Shown: positions 7,226 to 14,062 of the stretch, piece after piece | Position numbering within the stretch: the stretch's first letter is position 1 | How the letters are laid out: every line of letters begins with the position of its first letter | Assembly: GCA_964568355.1 (NCBI GenBank) | Contig: CAZMRK010000712.1 | Location: 1-15,000 of the forward strand | DNA length: 15,000 nt | Direction: 5' to 3' | Origin: JAJPJX01 sp964568355 | Lineage (GTDB): Bacteria; Acidobacteriota; Terriglobia; Bryobacterales; Bryobacteraceae | Translations under genes and position numbers: made by a program | The notes under the pieces: model-generated | Databases searched by the model: none | What the model was told of the DNA's origin: nothing | What the model saw: the letters and a program-made list of their open reading frames with translations, nothing else

Positions 7226-9451
7226 TTATCGCAGTGCGTAGTAGCCGAAGAACGCCATCACGCCCACCACAAAAAACAGCGCATAGGCCTGCACCCGGCC
7301 CGTCTGCAGGATACATACCGGATACGACAGCAGCTTGACCGTGAAGGAACTGAGCCGGACGGCGCCATCGATGACCCAGGTGTCCCACCACATCGAGACC
7401 CGCGAGCTGAACCGGGTGAGCCAGCCGGTTCCATTCACCGCGCCATCCACCACGTTGCGGTCGAATGCTCCGAGCACCAGTCCTCCGCCTTTGCACAGCC
7501 CGTTTACGAACAGGAAATCGTAGATCTCATCCACGTACCACTTGGCGCACAGCACTTTGTAAACCGGCCCGCAGCGCTCCGCCAGCCGGTCGGGGATCTC
7601 CGGCTTGCCGTAGTACAGGTAGCGCGCCAAGGCGATTCCCATCAGCGCCACGGCCACCGAGACTCCCATCAGGATCCACTCCATGCTGGCCTCGTGAGCG
7701 CCGCCGTGCTCGGCCTCGATCGCGGCCGACGCAAAGGCCGGCTCCAGCCACCGCTCGAAGGCTTGAAATCGTTCCGGAAGATTCCACAGCTTCGGCACGC
7801 CCAGCCATCCGGCGAACACGCTGCCGATCGCCAGCACCGTCAACGGCGCGGTCATCGTCAGCGGAGACTCGTGGATGTGTTCGGCCACTTCCGGCGCGAC
7901 GCGCGACTTGCCGTAGAAGGTCATATTCATGAGCCGCCACATATAAAAGGCGGTCATGCCGGCGGTCACCAGGCCCACGAACCAAAGCATCTTCGATCCG
8001 GAGGGGGAACTGTAGGCCTGCCAGAGAATCTCGTCTTTCGAGAAGAAGCCCGCCAGGCCGGGAATTCCGGCAATCGCCACCGAACCGACCCACATGGTCC
8101 AGTGCGTAATCGGAATCTTGTCTTTGAGCCCGCCCATGCGCCGCATGTCCTGCTCGCCGCCCACCGCATGGATCACCGAACCGGAGCAAAGGAAGAGCAG
8201 GGCCTTGAAGAAGGCGTGGGTGAACAGATGAAACACAGCCACCCAATAGGCGCCCACACCCAGCGCCAGGAACATATAGCCGAGCTGGCTCACGGTCGAA
8301 TAGGCCAGCACGCGTTTGATGTCGTTCTGCACCAGCGCGATACTGGCCGCCAGAATGGCCGTAAAGGCTCCCACCGTGGCGACGATCGTAGAGGTCTCCG
8401 GCGTCAACTGGAACAACGCCGCCGAGCGGGCCACCATATAGACACCGGCCGTCACCATGGTCGCCGCGTGGATCAGCGCGGAAACCGGCGTGGGACCTTC
8501 CATGGCGTCGGGCAGCCACACAAACAGCGGAAACTGCGCCGACTTGCCCGTAGCGCCGATAAAGAAAAGCAGCGCGATGGCGCTCAACACCCCGAAGCCC
8601 GCCGTCTCCGCGTGAAACTGCCCGCTGCGCAAGGCCGCGTTCACATCCACGAACCGCACGGTGCCGAGCAGGGCAAAAGTGAGCAGCATGCCCAGGATAA
8701 ATCCTGCATCGCCCACGCGGTTTACGACGAATGCTTTCTTGCCGGCATCGGCGGCGGATTTCTTGTGGAAATAGAAACCGATCAGCAGGTAGCTGCACAA
8801 CCCCACGCCTTCCCACCCTACGAACAGCAGCGTGTAATTGTTGGCCAGCACCAGCATCAGCATGAAGAACACGAACAGATTCAGGTATCCGAAGAAACGG
8901 TAATAGCCGGTATCGTGGGCCATGTAGCCCACCGAGTACACGTGGATCAGAAAGCCGACGCCGGTGACCACCAGGATCATCACCGAGCTGAGCGGGTCGA
9001 GCAGAAAGCCCCAGTCCGCCGTAAAGGTAGCCAGCCGCCCGTCCAGCAGGTGAAACGGCAGCCCCGCCAGCCAGGTGAACTGGATCACCTGGTGCACTTT
9101 CTGCGGCGTCTGGCTCAACTGCATCACCGCGCCCACCGAAAACAGAAACGAGAGCAGAACCATGCCGGGACACAGCAAGCTCACCAGGATCTTCAACGGC
9201 GACCCGTGCGCATGATCGTGTCCGTGGTCATGATCGTGGTCGTGGGCGTGACTGTGGTCGTGGACATGATCGTGCGCGTGCGAATGGCCGTGTCCGTGCG
9301 CATCATGCTCTTCATGGGTATGCTCCACGCCCGGAGCGATCGCGACGGCGGAAGGCGGCTGCGGATCGAGTTTCTTGCCGAACAGAAGCATCAGCGCCGC
9401 ACCGAACAGCGGGAACAGCGGAATCAACCAGATCTGGTCGAGAAAGTTCAC
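7226..9451 (-). CDS. nuoL: NADH-quinone oxidoreductase subunit L with His-rich loop insertion (741 aa)
   Basis: NuoL (ND5) is the distal antiporter-like subunit of complex I, which also carries the long lateral helix. Recognised residues are E214 in LFVGWEGVGLCSYLLIGFYF, K303 in GATGKSAQFPLFVWLPDAMEG, H328 in SALIHAATMVTAGVY, K416 in THAFFKALLFL and K472 in GLAGFFSKDEI. Each is displaced about 70-74 positions from the E. coli equivalents (E144, K229, H254, K342, K399), so the extra length lies near the N-terminus. It includes a loop at 44-82 with 19 histidines between the first two hydrophobic segments. The protein is about 130 residues longer than E. coli NuoL (613), so there is also extra sequence further along. 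GTG 9451 has GGGAG seven bases upstream and MNFLDQIWLIPLFPLFG fits the family start. Confidence 0.97.
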   Translation of the reverse strand: MNFLDQIWLIPLFPLFGAALMLLFGKKLDPQPPSAVAIAPGVEHTHEEHDAHGHGHSHAHDHVHDHSHAHDHDHDHGHDHAHGSPLKILVSLLCPGMVLLSFLFSVGAVMQLSQTPQKVHQVIQFTWLAGLPFHLLDGRLATFTADWGFLLDPLSSVMILVVTGVGFLIHVYSVGYMAHDTGYYRFFGYLNLFVFFMLMLVLANNYTLLFVGWEGVGLCSYLLIGFYFHKKSAADAGKKAFVVNRVGDAGFILGMLLTFALLGTVRFVDVNAALRSGQFHAETAGFGVLSAIALLFFIGATGKSAQFPLFVWLPDAMEGPTPVSALIHAATMVTAGVYMVARSAALFQLTPETSTIVATVGAFTAILAASIALVQNDIKRVLAYSTVSQLGYMFLALGVGAYWVAVFHLFTHAFFKALLFLCSGSVIHAVGGEQDMRRMGGLKDKIPITHWTMWVGSVAIAGIPGLAGFFSKDEILWQAYSSPSGSKMLWFVGLVTAGMTAFYMWRLMNMTFYGKSRVAPEVAEHIHESPLTMTAPLTVLAIGSVFAGWLGVPKLWNLPERFQAFERWLEPAFASAAIEAEHGGAHEASMEWILMGVSVAVALMGIALARYLYYGKPEIPDRLAERCGPVYKVLCAKWYVDEIYDFLFVNGLCKGGGLVLGAFDRNVVDGAVNGTGWLTRFSSRVSMWWDTWVIDGAVRLSSFTVKLLSYPVCILQTGRVQAYALFFVVGVMAFFGYYALR
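9206..9322 (-). repeat. Hexanucleotide-like repeat encoding the His-rich loop of NuoL
   Basis: This stretch encodes NuoL residues 44-82. Histidine occupies almost every second position, alternating with Asp, Ala, Gly, Ser, Glu or Val (for example HAHDHVHDHSHAHDHDHDHG). At DNA level it is an imperfect 6-base periodicity of the type CAYGAY/CAYGCN, a form that can expand or contract by slippage. The reading frame stays open through it. Confidence 0.9.
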
Positions 9452-9486
9452 ACTAGTTCTCCCGTCAACTTACAGCCTCCCGGCAA

Positions 9487-9506
9487 GGAACAGGGGGCGC
9501 CTGTCC
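9487..9506. other. Small hairpin between nuoK and nuoL
   Basis: GG-A-ACAGG (9487-9494) pairs with CCTGTCC (9500-9506) around a GGGCG loop with one bulged A, immediately at the nuoK stop. No T tract follows on the minus strand, so it is unlikely to be a terminator. It could affect mRNA stability or adjust nuoL expression, or be chance. Confidence 0.3.
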
Positions 9507-9814
9507 TACCATTTCAGCAAGTCAATTTCGTCGGCGAGCACCGTCTCCCGATTGCGGAACAAGGCAATCAATATGCCCAGTCCTACGGCGGCCTCCGCCA
9601 CCGCGTCGGTAATCACGAAAATCGCGAAGATCTGCCCGTTCACGTTCTCCAGCGCTCTGGAAAACGCGATCAGGTTGATATTCACGGCATTCAGAATGAG
9701 CTCGATCGACATGAGAATGATGACAATATTGCGCCTGGTGAGCACGCCCACCGTCCCGATCAACAGGAGCGCCGCGCTCAGTCCCAGGTAATGCGCTGTC
9801 GTAATCGCGTGCAC
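9506..9814 (-). CDS. nuoK: NADH-quinone oxidoreductase subunit K (102 aa)
   Basis: NuoK (ND4L) is a small three-helix subunit of the complex I membrane arm. The sequence has the family core TRRNIVIILMSIELILNAVN and AIFVITDAVAEAAVGLGILIALFR, with the two essential membrane glutamates (E38 and E74 from this start, matching E. coli E36 and E72). I chose GTG 9814 because GAGGA sits seven bases upstream. The alternative is TTG 9820, which overlaps the nuoJ stop (TTGA) and adds two residues, but its Shine-Dalgarno would be too close. Length from GTG matches the roughly 100-residue family size. A 54-base gap with a hairpin separates it from nuoL. Confidence 0.95.
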   Translation of the reverse strand: MHAITTAHYLGLSAALLLIGTVGVLTRRNIVIILMSIELILNAVNINLIAFSRALENVNGQIFAIFVITDAVAEAAVGLGILIALFRNRETVLADEIDLLKW

Positions 9815-9816
9815 GG

Positions 9817-10329
9817 TCAAATCCTCTTCTTCGCCATCACCACCGATCCCACCACGGCGACCAGCAGCAGAATCGAAGCAACCTCAAAAGGCAGCAAGTA
9901 TTGCGAAAATAAAACGTCCGCGATCCGTTCCGTGTTGCCCACTCCGGCGTTCATACTACCCTGGCTGCGGGCCATTTGAAATCCGGAAGCCCCCTTGGAA
10001 AGGAAGTAATAGATCTCCGCGCCTACCAGAGCCACGCAAACCAGGGCGATGGTCCACTGTCCGTTGAACTGCTTCTGCTTGGCCGCCTGGTCCAGGTTCA
10101 CCAGCATGATGACGAACAGGAACAGCACCATAATGCCGCCCACGTAGAGCACAATCTGCGTAGCGAACAGGAACTCCGCGCTCTGCAGCAGGTACAGCCC
10201 CGCTACACCCAGCAGGGTGACGATCAGAAAGATGGCGCTGTGTACGGCATTCCGCCGCGTGATGGTCAGGATCCCGCCGCCCAGCACCAACACCGCAAAC
10301 ACGTAGAACAGGATGGTATCCATCAGCAT
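9817..10329 (-). CDS. nuoJ: NADH-quinone oxidoreductase subunit J (170 aa)
   Basis: NuoJ (ND6) is a membrane-arm subunit whose third helix changes shape during the coupling cycle. The protein has five predicted hydrophobic stretches and the family pattern RRNAVHSAIFLIVTLLGVAGLYLL...EFLFATQIVLYVGGIMVLFLFVIMLV, with the conserved Tyr-Val-Gly-Gly in the third segment. A soluble loop of about 25 residues (SKGASGFQMARSQGSMNAGV) precedes the last helix. Two starts are possible: ATG 10329, or ATG 10323, which overlaps the nuoI stop as TGATG. They differ by two residues. The end overlaps the start region of nuoK. Confidence 0.97.
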   Translation of the reverse strand: MLMDTILFYVFAVLVLGGGILTITRRNAVHSAIFLIVTLLGVAGLYLLQSAEFLFATQIVLYVGGIMVLFLFVIMLVNLDQAAKQKQFNGQWTIALVCVALVGAEIYYFLSKGASGFQMARSQGSMNAGVGNTERIADVLFSQYLLPFEVASILLLVAVVGSVVMAKKRI

Positions 10330-10778
10330 TTGTACTGGGTCGGCTTGGGCCCTTCTTCAAGCATCTGCCGGTCCCAGATGGCTCCTTCCCGGCTGTAGCT
10401 GGCCAGTTCGAAATCCTGTGTCAGTTCCAGGGCATCCACCGGACAGGCATCTTCACACAACCCGCAGAACATGCACCGGGAAGTGTCATAGGTGAAGGTG
10501 GTCAATTCCTTGCGCCGCGTCTTCTCGTTGCGCTCCGTCGTCACCACAATCAGCGTCTCCGGACATGCCAGGGCGCAAAGATTGCAGCCGATGCAGAGCG
10601 TCTCGCCATTTTCCGGGTTGATATTCAACCGGGGAGCCCCGCGATAGCGTTCCGCTACCCTGGGCCGCTCGGCTGGATACTGTTCGGTGCAGATATACTT
10701 GGGATTCTGGTTGCGAAACGTGACCCAGAGTCCTTGGAGCAAATCCACCAGAAATACTTTTCTGAGCAGCTTCCCCAT
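10323..10778 (-). CDS. nuoI: NADH-quinone oxidoreductase subunit I, 2x[4Fe-4S] (151 aa)
   Basis: NuoI carries the two tetranuclear clusters N6a and N6b that pass electrons to NuoB and then to quinone. Both ferredoxin motifs are intact: CIGCNLCALACP and CMFCGLCEDACP, each CxxCxxCxxxCP. The N-terminal amphipathic region (MGKLLRKVFLVDLLQGLWVT) and YPAERP...RYRGAP are typical. The frame is open upstream to 10895, overlapping nuoD. I use ATG 10778 because it gives the usual length, lies just after nuoD (61-base gap) and has GGGTGGGAGA upstream; ATG 10799 is a less likely alternative. The C-terminus ends QYKC at a stop overlapping nuoJ. Confidence 0.96.
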   Translation of the reverse strand: MGKLLRKVFLVDLLQGLWVTFRNQNPKYICTEQYPAERPRVAERYRGAPRLNINPENGETLCIGCNLCALACPETLIVVTTERNEKTRRKELTTFTYDTSRCMFCGLCEDACPVDALELTQDFELASYSREGAIWDRQMLEEGPKPTQYKC

Positions 10779-10839
10779 AACCTTTAGTCTCCCACCCATC
10801 CGGTCATCCGGACCAGCGCTCCAGCGCCTGAATGATTCT

Positions 10840-11952
10840 TTATCGATCCACCTCGCCCAGAACAATATCCAGCGTGCCGACAATCGCCACCACATCCGCC
10901 ACCAGCCCGCCGCGCACCATGCAATCCAGCGCCTGCAGATTTACAAAAGAAGGCGGCCGCACCCGTACCCGGTAAGGTTGGGTGGAGTTGTCGCTGACCA
11001 CGTAATATCCCAGTTCGCCTTTGGGGGCTTCGATCGAGACATAAGCCTCGCCCAGCGGCGGCTTGATTACCTTGGGAACCTTTGCCATGATCGGCCCCTC
11101 CGGTATTTTCTCGACGGCCTGGCGGATGATCCGGACCGACTGGCGCATCTCCTCCAGGCGCACCGTATACCGGTCGTACGTATCTCCGTTCTCACCGGTC
11201 GGGATTTCAAATTCGTATTGCTCGTATCCTGAATAGGGCTGGACCTTGCGCAGATCCCACTTCACACCCGCCGCCCGCAGCATGGGTCCGGTAACGCCGT
11301 ATTCCTTGCACTGGTCGCCGGTCAGGATGCCCACGCCCTTCAGCCGTCCGACCCAGATGCGATTGCTGCTCAGAAGTTCCTCGTACTCGTCCACCTTCGG
11401 CAGGAACATTTCGCAGAACGCCCGCACCTGCTCTTCAAAGCCATCGTACAGGTCATACTGCAGCCCGCCGATTCGGAACGCGTGCGTCGTCAGGCGCGCG
11501 CCGCAATAATTCTCGAAGATATTGAGGGCGGCTTCACGCTCGCGAAAGCAATAGAACACCGGCGTGATGGCGCCGATATCGAGCGCGTGTGTGCCCAGCC
11601 ACACCAGGTGGCTCGTAATCCGGTTCAGCTCGGTGAGAATCACCCGCGCGGCCTGCGCCCGCGGCGGCGCCTCGATGTTCAGCAGTTTTTCCACCGCCAG
11701 GCAGTAGCCCAAGCCGTTCGAAACCGCCGCGACATAATCCATGCGGTCGACGTAGGGCGCAAACTGCTGGTAGGTGCGATTCTCGGCAATCTTTTCCACA
11801 CCCCGGTGCAGATAGCCGATGACACACTCGGTGCCGATGACCTTCTCGCCGTCAAGCTTCAGGATCACTCGCAGCACCCCATGCGTGGAGGGGTGCTGAG
11901 GGCCCATATTGAGAACCAGTTCGGTGGAGTCTAGGAATGTGGATTCCGGCAT
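10840..11952 (-). CDS. nuoD: NADH-quinone oxidoreductase subunit D (370 aa)
   Basis: NuoD is the 49-kDa-type subunit that, with NuoB, forms the quinone reduction site at the base of the peripheral arm. The two quinone-contacting residues are present: the histidine in GPQHPSTHGVLR (H24) and the tyrosine in DRMDYVAAVSN (Y73). Both are offset by 14 from the Thermus residues H38 and Y87, which supports the alignment and the start. The C-terminus QALDCMVRGGLVADVVAIVG...GEVDR is the family ending. It is a separate gene, not the NuoCD fusion seen in E. coli. ATG 11952 lies six bases past nuoC without a clear Shine-Dalgarno, suggesting translational coupling. Confidence 0.98.
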   Translation of the reverse strand: MPESTFLDSTELVLNMGPQHPSTHGVLRVILKLDGEKVIGTECVIGYLHRGVEKIAENRTYQQFAPYVDRMDYVAAVSNGLGYCLAVEKLLNIEAPPRAQAARVILTELNRITSHLVWLGTHALDIGAITPVFYCFREREAALNIFENYCGARLTTHAFRIGGLQYDLYDGFEEQVRAFCEMFLPKVDEYEELLSSNRIWVGRLKGVGILTGDQCKEYGVTGPMLRAAGVKWDLRKVQPYSGYEQYEFEIPTGENGDTYDRYTVRLEEMRQSVRIIRQAVEKIPEGPIMAKVPKVIKPPLGEAYVSIEAPKGELGYYVVSDNSTQPYRVRVRPPSFVNLQALDCMVRGGLVADVVAIVGTLDIVLGEVDR

Positions 11953-11958
11953 ACGGGG

Positions 11959-12621
11959 TCACTGGCCGCTTTCAATGCCCAGGTTCTCCTTTACCCATTT
12001 GTTGTCCTGCTCGAGAATCGAATAGTCTTTCCGCAAGGGATACCCCTCCCACTCTTCCGGCAGCAGGATGCGGCGCATATTGGGGTGACCCTCAAATTCA
12101 ATGCCGAACATATCGAACACCTCGCGCTCCAGCCAATTGGCGGCAAGGTGTACCGGAATCGCCGATGCCGGACGTGCTCCGTCCGGGATCATGACCTTGA
12201 TGCGGATTCGTTCGTTTCGAGAAAAGCTGTAGAGAATGTAAACAATGTCGAAACGTTCCGCACGACTGGGGTGATCTACTGCAGTAATATCCACCAGGTA
12301 ATCGAAGTCTGCTTCCAGCTTCAGAAACTCCAAAATGGGGATCAGGGCTTCTGGTTGCGCGATCAGGAAATTTTGACCCAGATAACTGGAGTACTCCCGA
12401 ATCCGATCCCCGAAGCGCTCCCGGAGTTGCTGCACCAGTTCGCCTTCCCAAGGCGTAACCGCCATGACTGGGGGTGCCTTGGGAGCCGCGGCGTGAGCTG
12501 CTGGAGCCTTGGGAGCAGCCGGCTTGGCTGGTTGTGCTGCCGGTTGCGCCAGCTTGTCCGCGCTTTCTCCCTGATCCGGAGAGGGCGGCACCGGGCCCGC
12601 AGGCTTTTGCTCATCAGCCAT
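11959..12621 (-). CDS. nuoC: NADH-quinone oxidoreductase subunit C with Pro/Ala-rich N-terminal tail (220 aa)
   Basis: NuoC is the 30-kDa-type peripheral subunit that packs against NuoD. The domain covers about residues 60-210. It contains DYLVDITAVDHPSRAERFDIVY, the signature WLEREVFDMFGIEFEGHPNMRRILLPEEWEGYPLRKDY, and a short C-terminal tail. The first ~55 residues are low-complexity Pro/Ala/Lys/His sequence with repeated APKAP units (about 31-50), probably a disordered extension and unusual for this subunit. ATG 12621 has a strong AGGAG five bases upstream. It is the first gene of the operon: upstream lies a divergent gene, so the nuoA and nuoB genes that usually precede nuoC are absent here. 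Confidence 0.97.
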   Translation of the reverse strand: MADEQKPAGPVPPSPDQGESADKLAQPAAQPAKPAAPKAPAAHAAAPKAPPVMAVTPWEGELVQQLRERFGDRIREYSSYLGQNFLIAQPEALIPILEFLKLEADFDYLVDITAVDHPSRAERFDIVYILYSFSRNERIRIKVMIPDGARPASAIPVHLAANWLEREVFDMFGIEFEGHPNMRRILLPEEWEGYPLRKDYSILEQDNKWVKENLGIESGQ

Positions 12622-12645
12622 TTGTACTCCTGGTGAAGATCACTA

Positions 12646-12674
12646 CACTTACCACTTGCTGACCTGACTGTCAA
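12646..12674 (-). promoter_or_regulatory. Candidate promoter of the nuoCDIJKLMNH operon
   Basis: On the minus strand a perfect TTGACA (12669-12674) is followed by a 17-base spacer and TAAGTG (12646-12651), preceded by TGG as an extended -10. The -10 is a poor match, but it is the best candidate in the 81-base divergent region. It would leave a short leader containing the AGGAG of nuoC. Confidence 0.45.
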
Positions 12675-12684
12675 ATGCTAAAAG
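12656..12684 (+). promoter_or_regulatory. Weak candidate promoter of the phosphopantetheinyl transferase gene
   Basis: TTGCTG (12656-12661) and TAAAAG (12679-12684) are spaced by 17 bases, and the -10 carries a TGC extension. It overlaps the divergent nuoC promoter candidate, so the two units could compete for polymerase. Confidence 0.25.
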
Positions 12685-12702
12685 GGACGTATTCCACAGC
12701 CT

Positions 12703-13434
12703 TTGGAAGCCCACCAAATTCGGGTGTGGTCTGTCTTGCTGACGGCCACGGAAGCCACTACCGACCGGTTATTCGCCACCCTTTCCCCCGATGAAAGAGA
12801 TCGCGCCGCGCGCTTTCACTTCAACCTTCATCGCCACCGGTTCGTGCTTTCCAGAGGTCTGCTGCGGGTGCTGCTGGCCCGCTACCTGGATACCGACCCG
12901 GCGGCCCTGGTGTTCGGCTATGGTCCCCAGGGAAAACCGGTGCTGCCCGGAAGTGGACTCTGTTTCAATGTCTCCCACTCCGGGAACCTGGCCGCTTATG
13001 CGCTGGTCCCGGATCCGACCGGAAGGCTGGAGCTCGGAATCGATGTGGAATCGATCCGCACGGTCTCTCACTCCGACGCGGTGGCTCGACGATTTTTCTG
13101 TCCCGCCGAATGGCAGGAAATCGAGACGCTTCCCCCCGCCGAGCGTGCGGACGCCTTCTTCCGCTGCTGGACCCGTAAGGAAGCCTACGTCAAGGCACTG
13201 GGCGGCGGGCTTTCCGTCCCCCTCGACCGCTTCCAGGTCTCGCTCCTGCCCGGGCATCCGGCTCGCCTGATCAGCCTGGATGGCGACCCGGTCCGGGCCT
13301 CGGAATGGTCGCTCTATCACCTGGACCCGGCGGAGGGCTACACCGGAGCTCTGGCTGTCCATGCCACCGGATTCCGGCTCCGCGCCTGCCACGCCTGCCA
13401 CGTGGAAGCCTCTCTCGATCAGCTTTCTTTGTAA
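12703..13434 (+). CDS. 4'-phosphopantetheinyl transferase, Sfp type (about 243 aa)
   Basis: These enzymes transfer the phosphopantetheine arm of coenzyme A to a serine of carrier proteins in fatty acid, polyketide or nonribosomal peptide synthesis. The Sfp-type signatures are present: GKPVLPGSGLCFNVSHSGNL at about 77-96, the Mg-binding GIDVESI at 112-118 (D114, E116), FFCPAEWQEI at about 131-140, and FFRCWTRKEAYVKALGGGL at about 152-170 with W156, K159 and E160. Length fits the longer (Sfp) subclass. The start is uncertain: TTG 12703 is the first usual start after an in-frame stop at 12679-12681, but it lacks a well-placed Shine-Dalgarno; GTG 12724 is an alternative. No synthase gene is nearby, so its carrier protein is unknown. 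It is divergent from nuoC. Confidence 0.93.
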   Translation: MEAHQIRVWSVLLTATEATTDRLFATLSPDERDRAARFHFNLHRHRFVLSRGLLRVLLARYLDTDPAALVFGYGPQGKPVLPGSGLCFNVSHSGNLAAYALVPDPTGRLELGIDVESIRTVSHSDAVARRFFCPAEWQEIETLPPAERADAFFRCWTRKEAYVKALGGGLSVPLDRFQVSLLPGHPARLISLDGDPVRASEWSLYHLDPAEGYTGALAVHATGFRLRACHACHVEASLDQLSL

Positions 13435-13455
13435 CCTTTTTGGAGTTGGCCGGTT
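13430..13455 (+). promoter_or_regulatory. Possible ECF-type promoter before the sigma factor gene
   Basis: TGTAACC (13430-13436), overlapping the stop of the preceding gene, resembles the AAC-containing -35 elements used by many ECF sigma factors. CGGTT at 13451-13455 could serve as the -10, though the 14-base spacer is short. ECF sigma genes are often autoregulated. If used, transcription would begin near 13460, favouring the GTG 13493 start. Speculative. Confidence 0.25.
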
Positions 13456-13462
13456 TTTCTAT

Positions 13463-14062
13463 ATGGAAACGGCTCCTCCAGGCGGAACACACGTGGACGA
13501 ACGGCCAGACGACATCCTGATGCAGAAGGTACGGGAAGGCGACGTAGCCAAACTCGCCATCCTGTTCGAACGGCACCATCAACCGCTGTTCGCCCATTTT
13601 GTGCGCCTCACCGGCGACCGGGAGGGGAGCGAAGACCTGGTGCAGGATGTCTTCTTCCGGGTGCTGAAATACCGGCACACCTTTCAGGACGGCAGTTCTT
13701 TCCGCGCCTGGATGTATCAGGTCGCCCGGAATGCCTGGCTGGACAGCACCCGCAAACGCAAAGGGGAGGTCCTCATGATCGATGATCCGGAACGAAATCT
13801 GCGGGAGCCGGCGAGCACTGCGGCCGACCCCTCGGAGGCTTTCCACGCGCGCGAGCAGGCCCGGCTGATGCGCCGGGCATTGGCTTCGCTGCCGGTGGAA
13901 AAGCGCGAAGTGCTCCTGCTCAGCCGTTTCCAGAATTTGAAGTACGAGCAGATTGCCGAGATCCTGGCCTGCGACATCGGCGCCGTCAAGGTGCGTGTGT
14001 ATCGCGCTGTCAAGGCGCTGGGCCAGATCTTCCTGGAATTGTCGGGAGAGAAAGCGTCATGA
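13463..14062 (+). CDS. ECF subfamily RNA polymerase sigma factor (199 aa)
   Basis: The protein has the two-domain layout of extracytoplasmic-function sigma factors. Region 2 is at about 30-100 (LFERHHQPLFAHFVRLTG, EDLVQDVFFRVLKY, FRAWMYQVARNAWLDSTRKRK). Region 4 is at about 134-190 (ALASLPVEKREVLLLSRF, KYEQIAEILACDIGAVKVRVYRAVKAL). It recruits RNA polymerase to a specific set of promoters. ATG 13463 lacks a Shine-Dalgarno; GTG 13493 has AGGCGG seven bases upstream and would give VDERPDDILMQKV as the N-terminus, which is equally plausible. The stop overlaps the next gene as ATGA, and that gene is a zinc-finger anti-sigma factor, so they form a signalling pair. The signal and regulon cannot be read from the sequence. 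Confidence 0.95.
   Translation: METAPPGGTHVDERPDDILMQKVREGDVAKLAILFERHHQPLFAHFVRLTGDREGSEDLVQDVFFRVLKYRHTFQDGSSFRAWMYQVARNAWLDSTRKRKGEVLMIDDPERNLREPASTAADPSEAFHAREQARLMRRALASLPVEKREVLLLSRFQNLKYEQIAEILACDIGAVKVRVYRAVKALGQIFLELSGEKAS

Noticed and set aside
9181..9330. The repeat-like TGATCGTG/CGTGGTC tract considered as a CRISPR or intergenic repeat array
   Set aside because: It is in-frame coding sequence for the His-rich loop of NuoL; unit length (about 6 bases) and lack of spacers exclude CRISPR.
6926..9979. A plus-strand open frame of 1,017 codons running antisense to nuoM, nuoL and nuoK
   Set aside because: Its translation is rich in His, Gln, Arg and Gly with no recognisable domain, typical of the antisense of GC-rich membrane-protein genes. 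The opposite strand encodes clear complex I subunits along its whole length.
10779..10895. An N-terminal extension of NuoI starting at 10895 (190 residues)
   Set aside because: It overlaps the 3' end of nuoD, has no NuoI homology, and ATG 10778 gives the normal length with a Shine-Dalgarno-like sequence.
13280..13462. Upstream extension of the sigma factor reading frame to 13280
   Set aside because: It lies inside the phosphopantetheinyl transferase gene and adds no sigma-family sequence.
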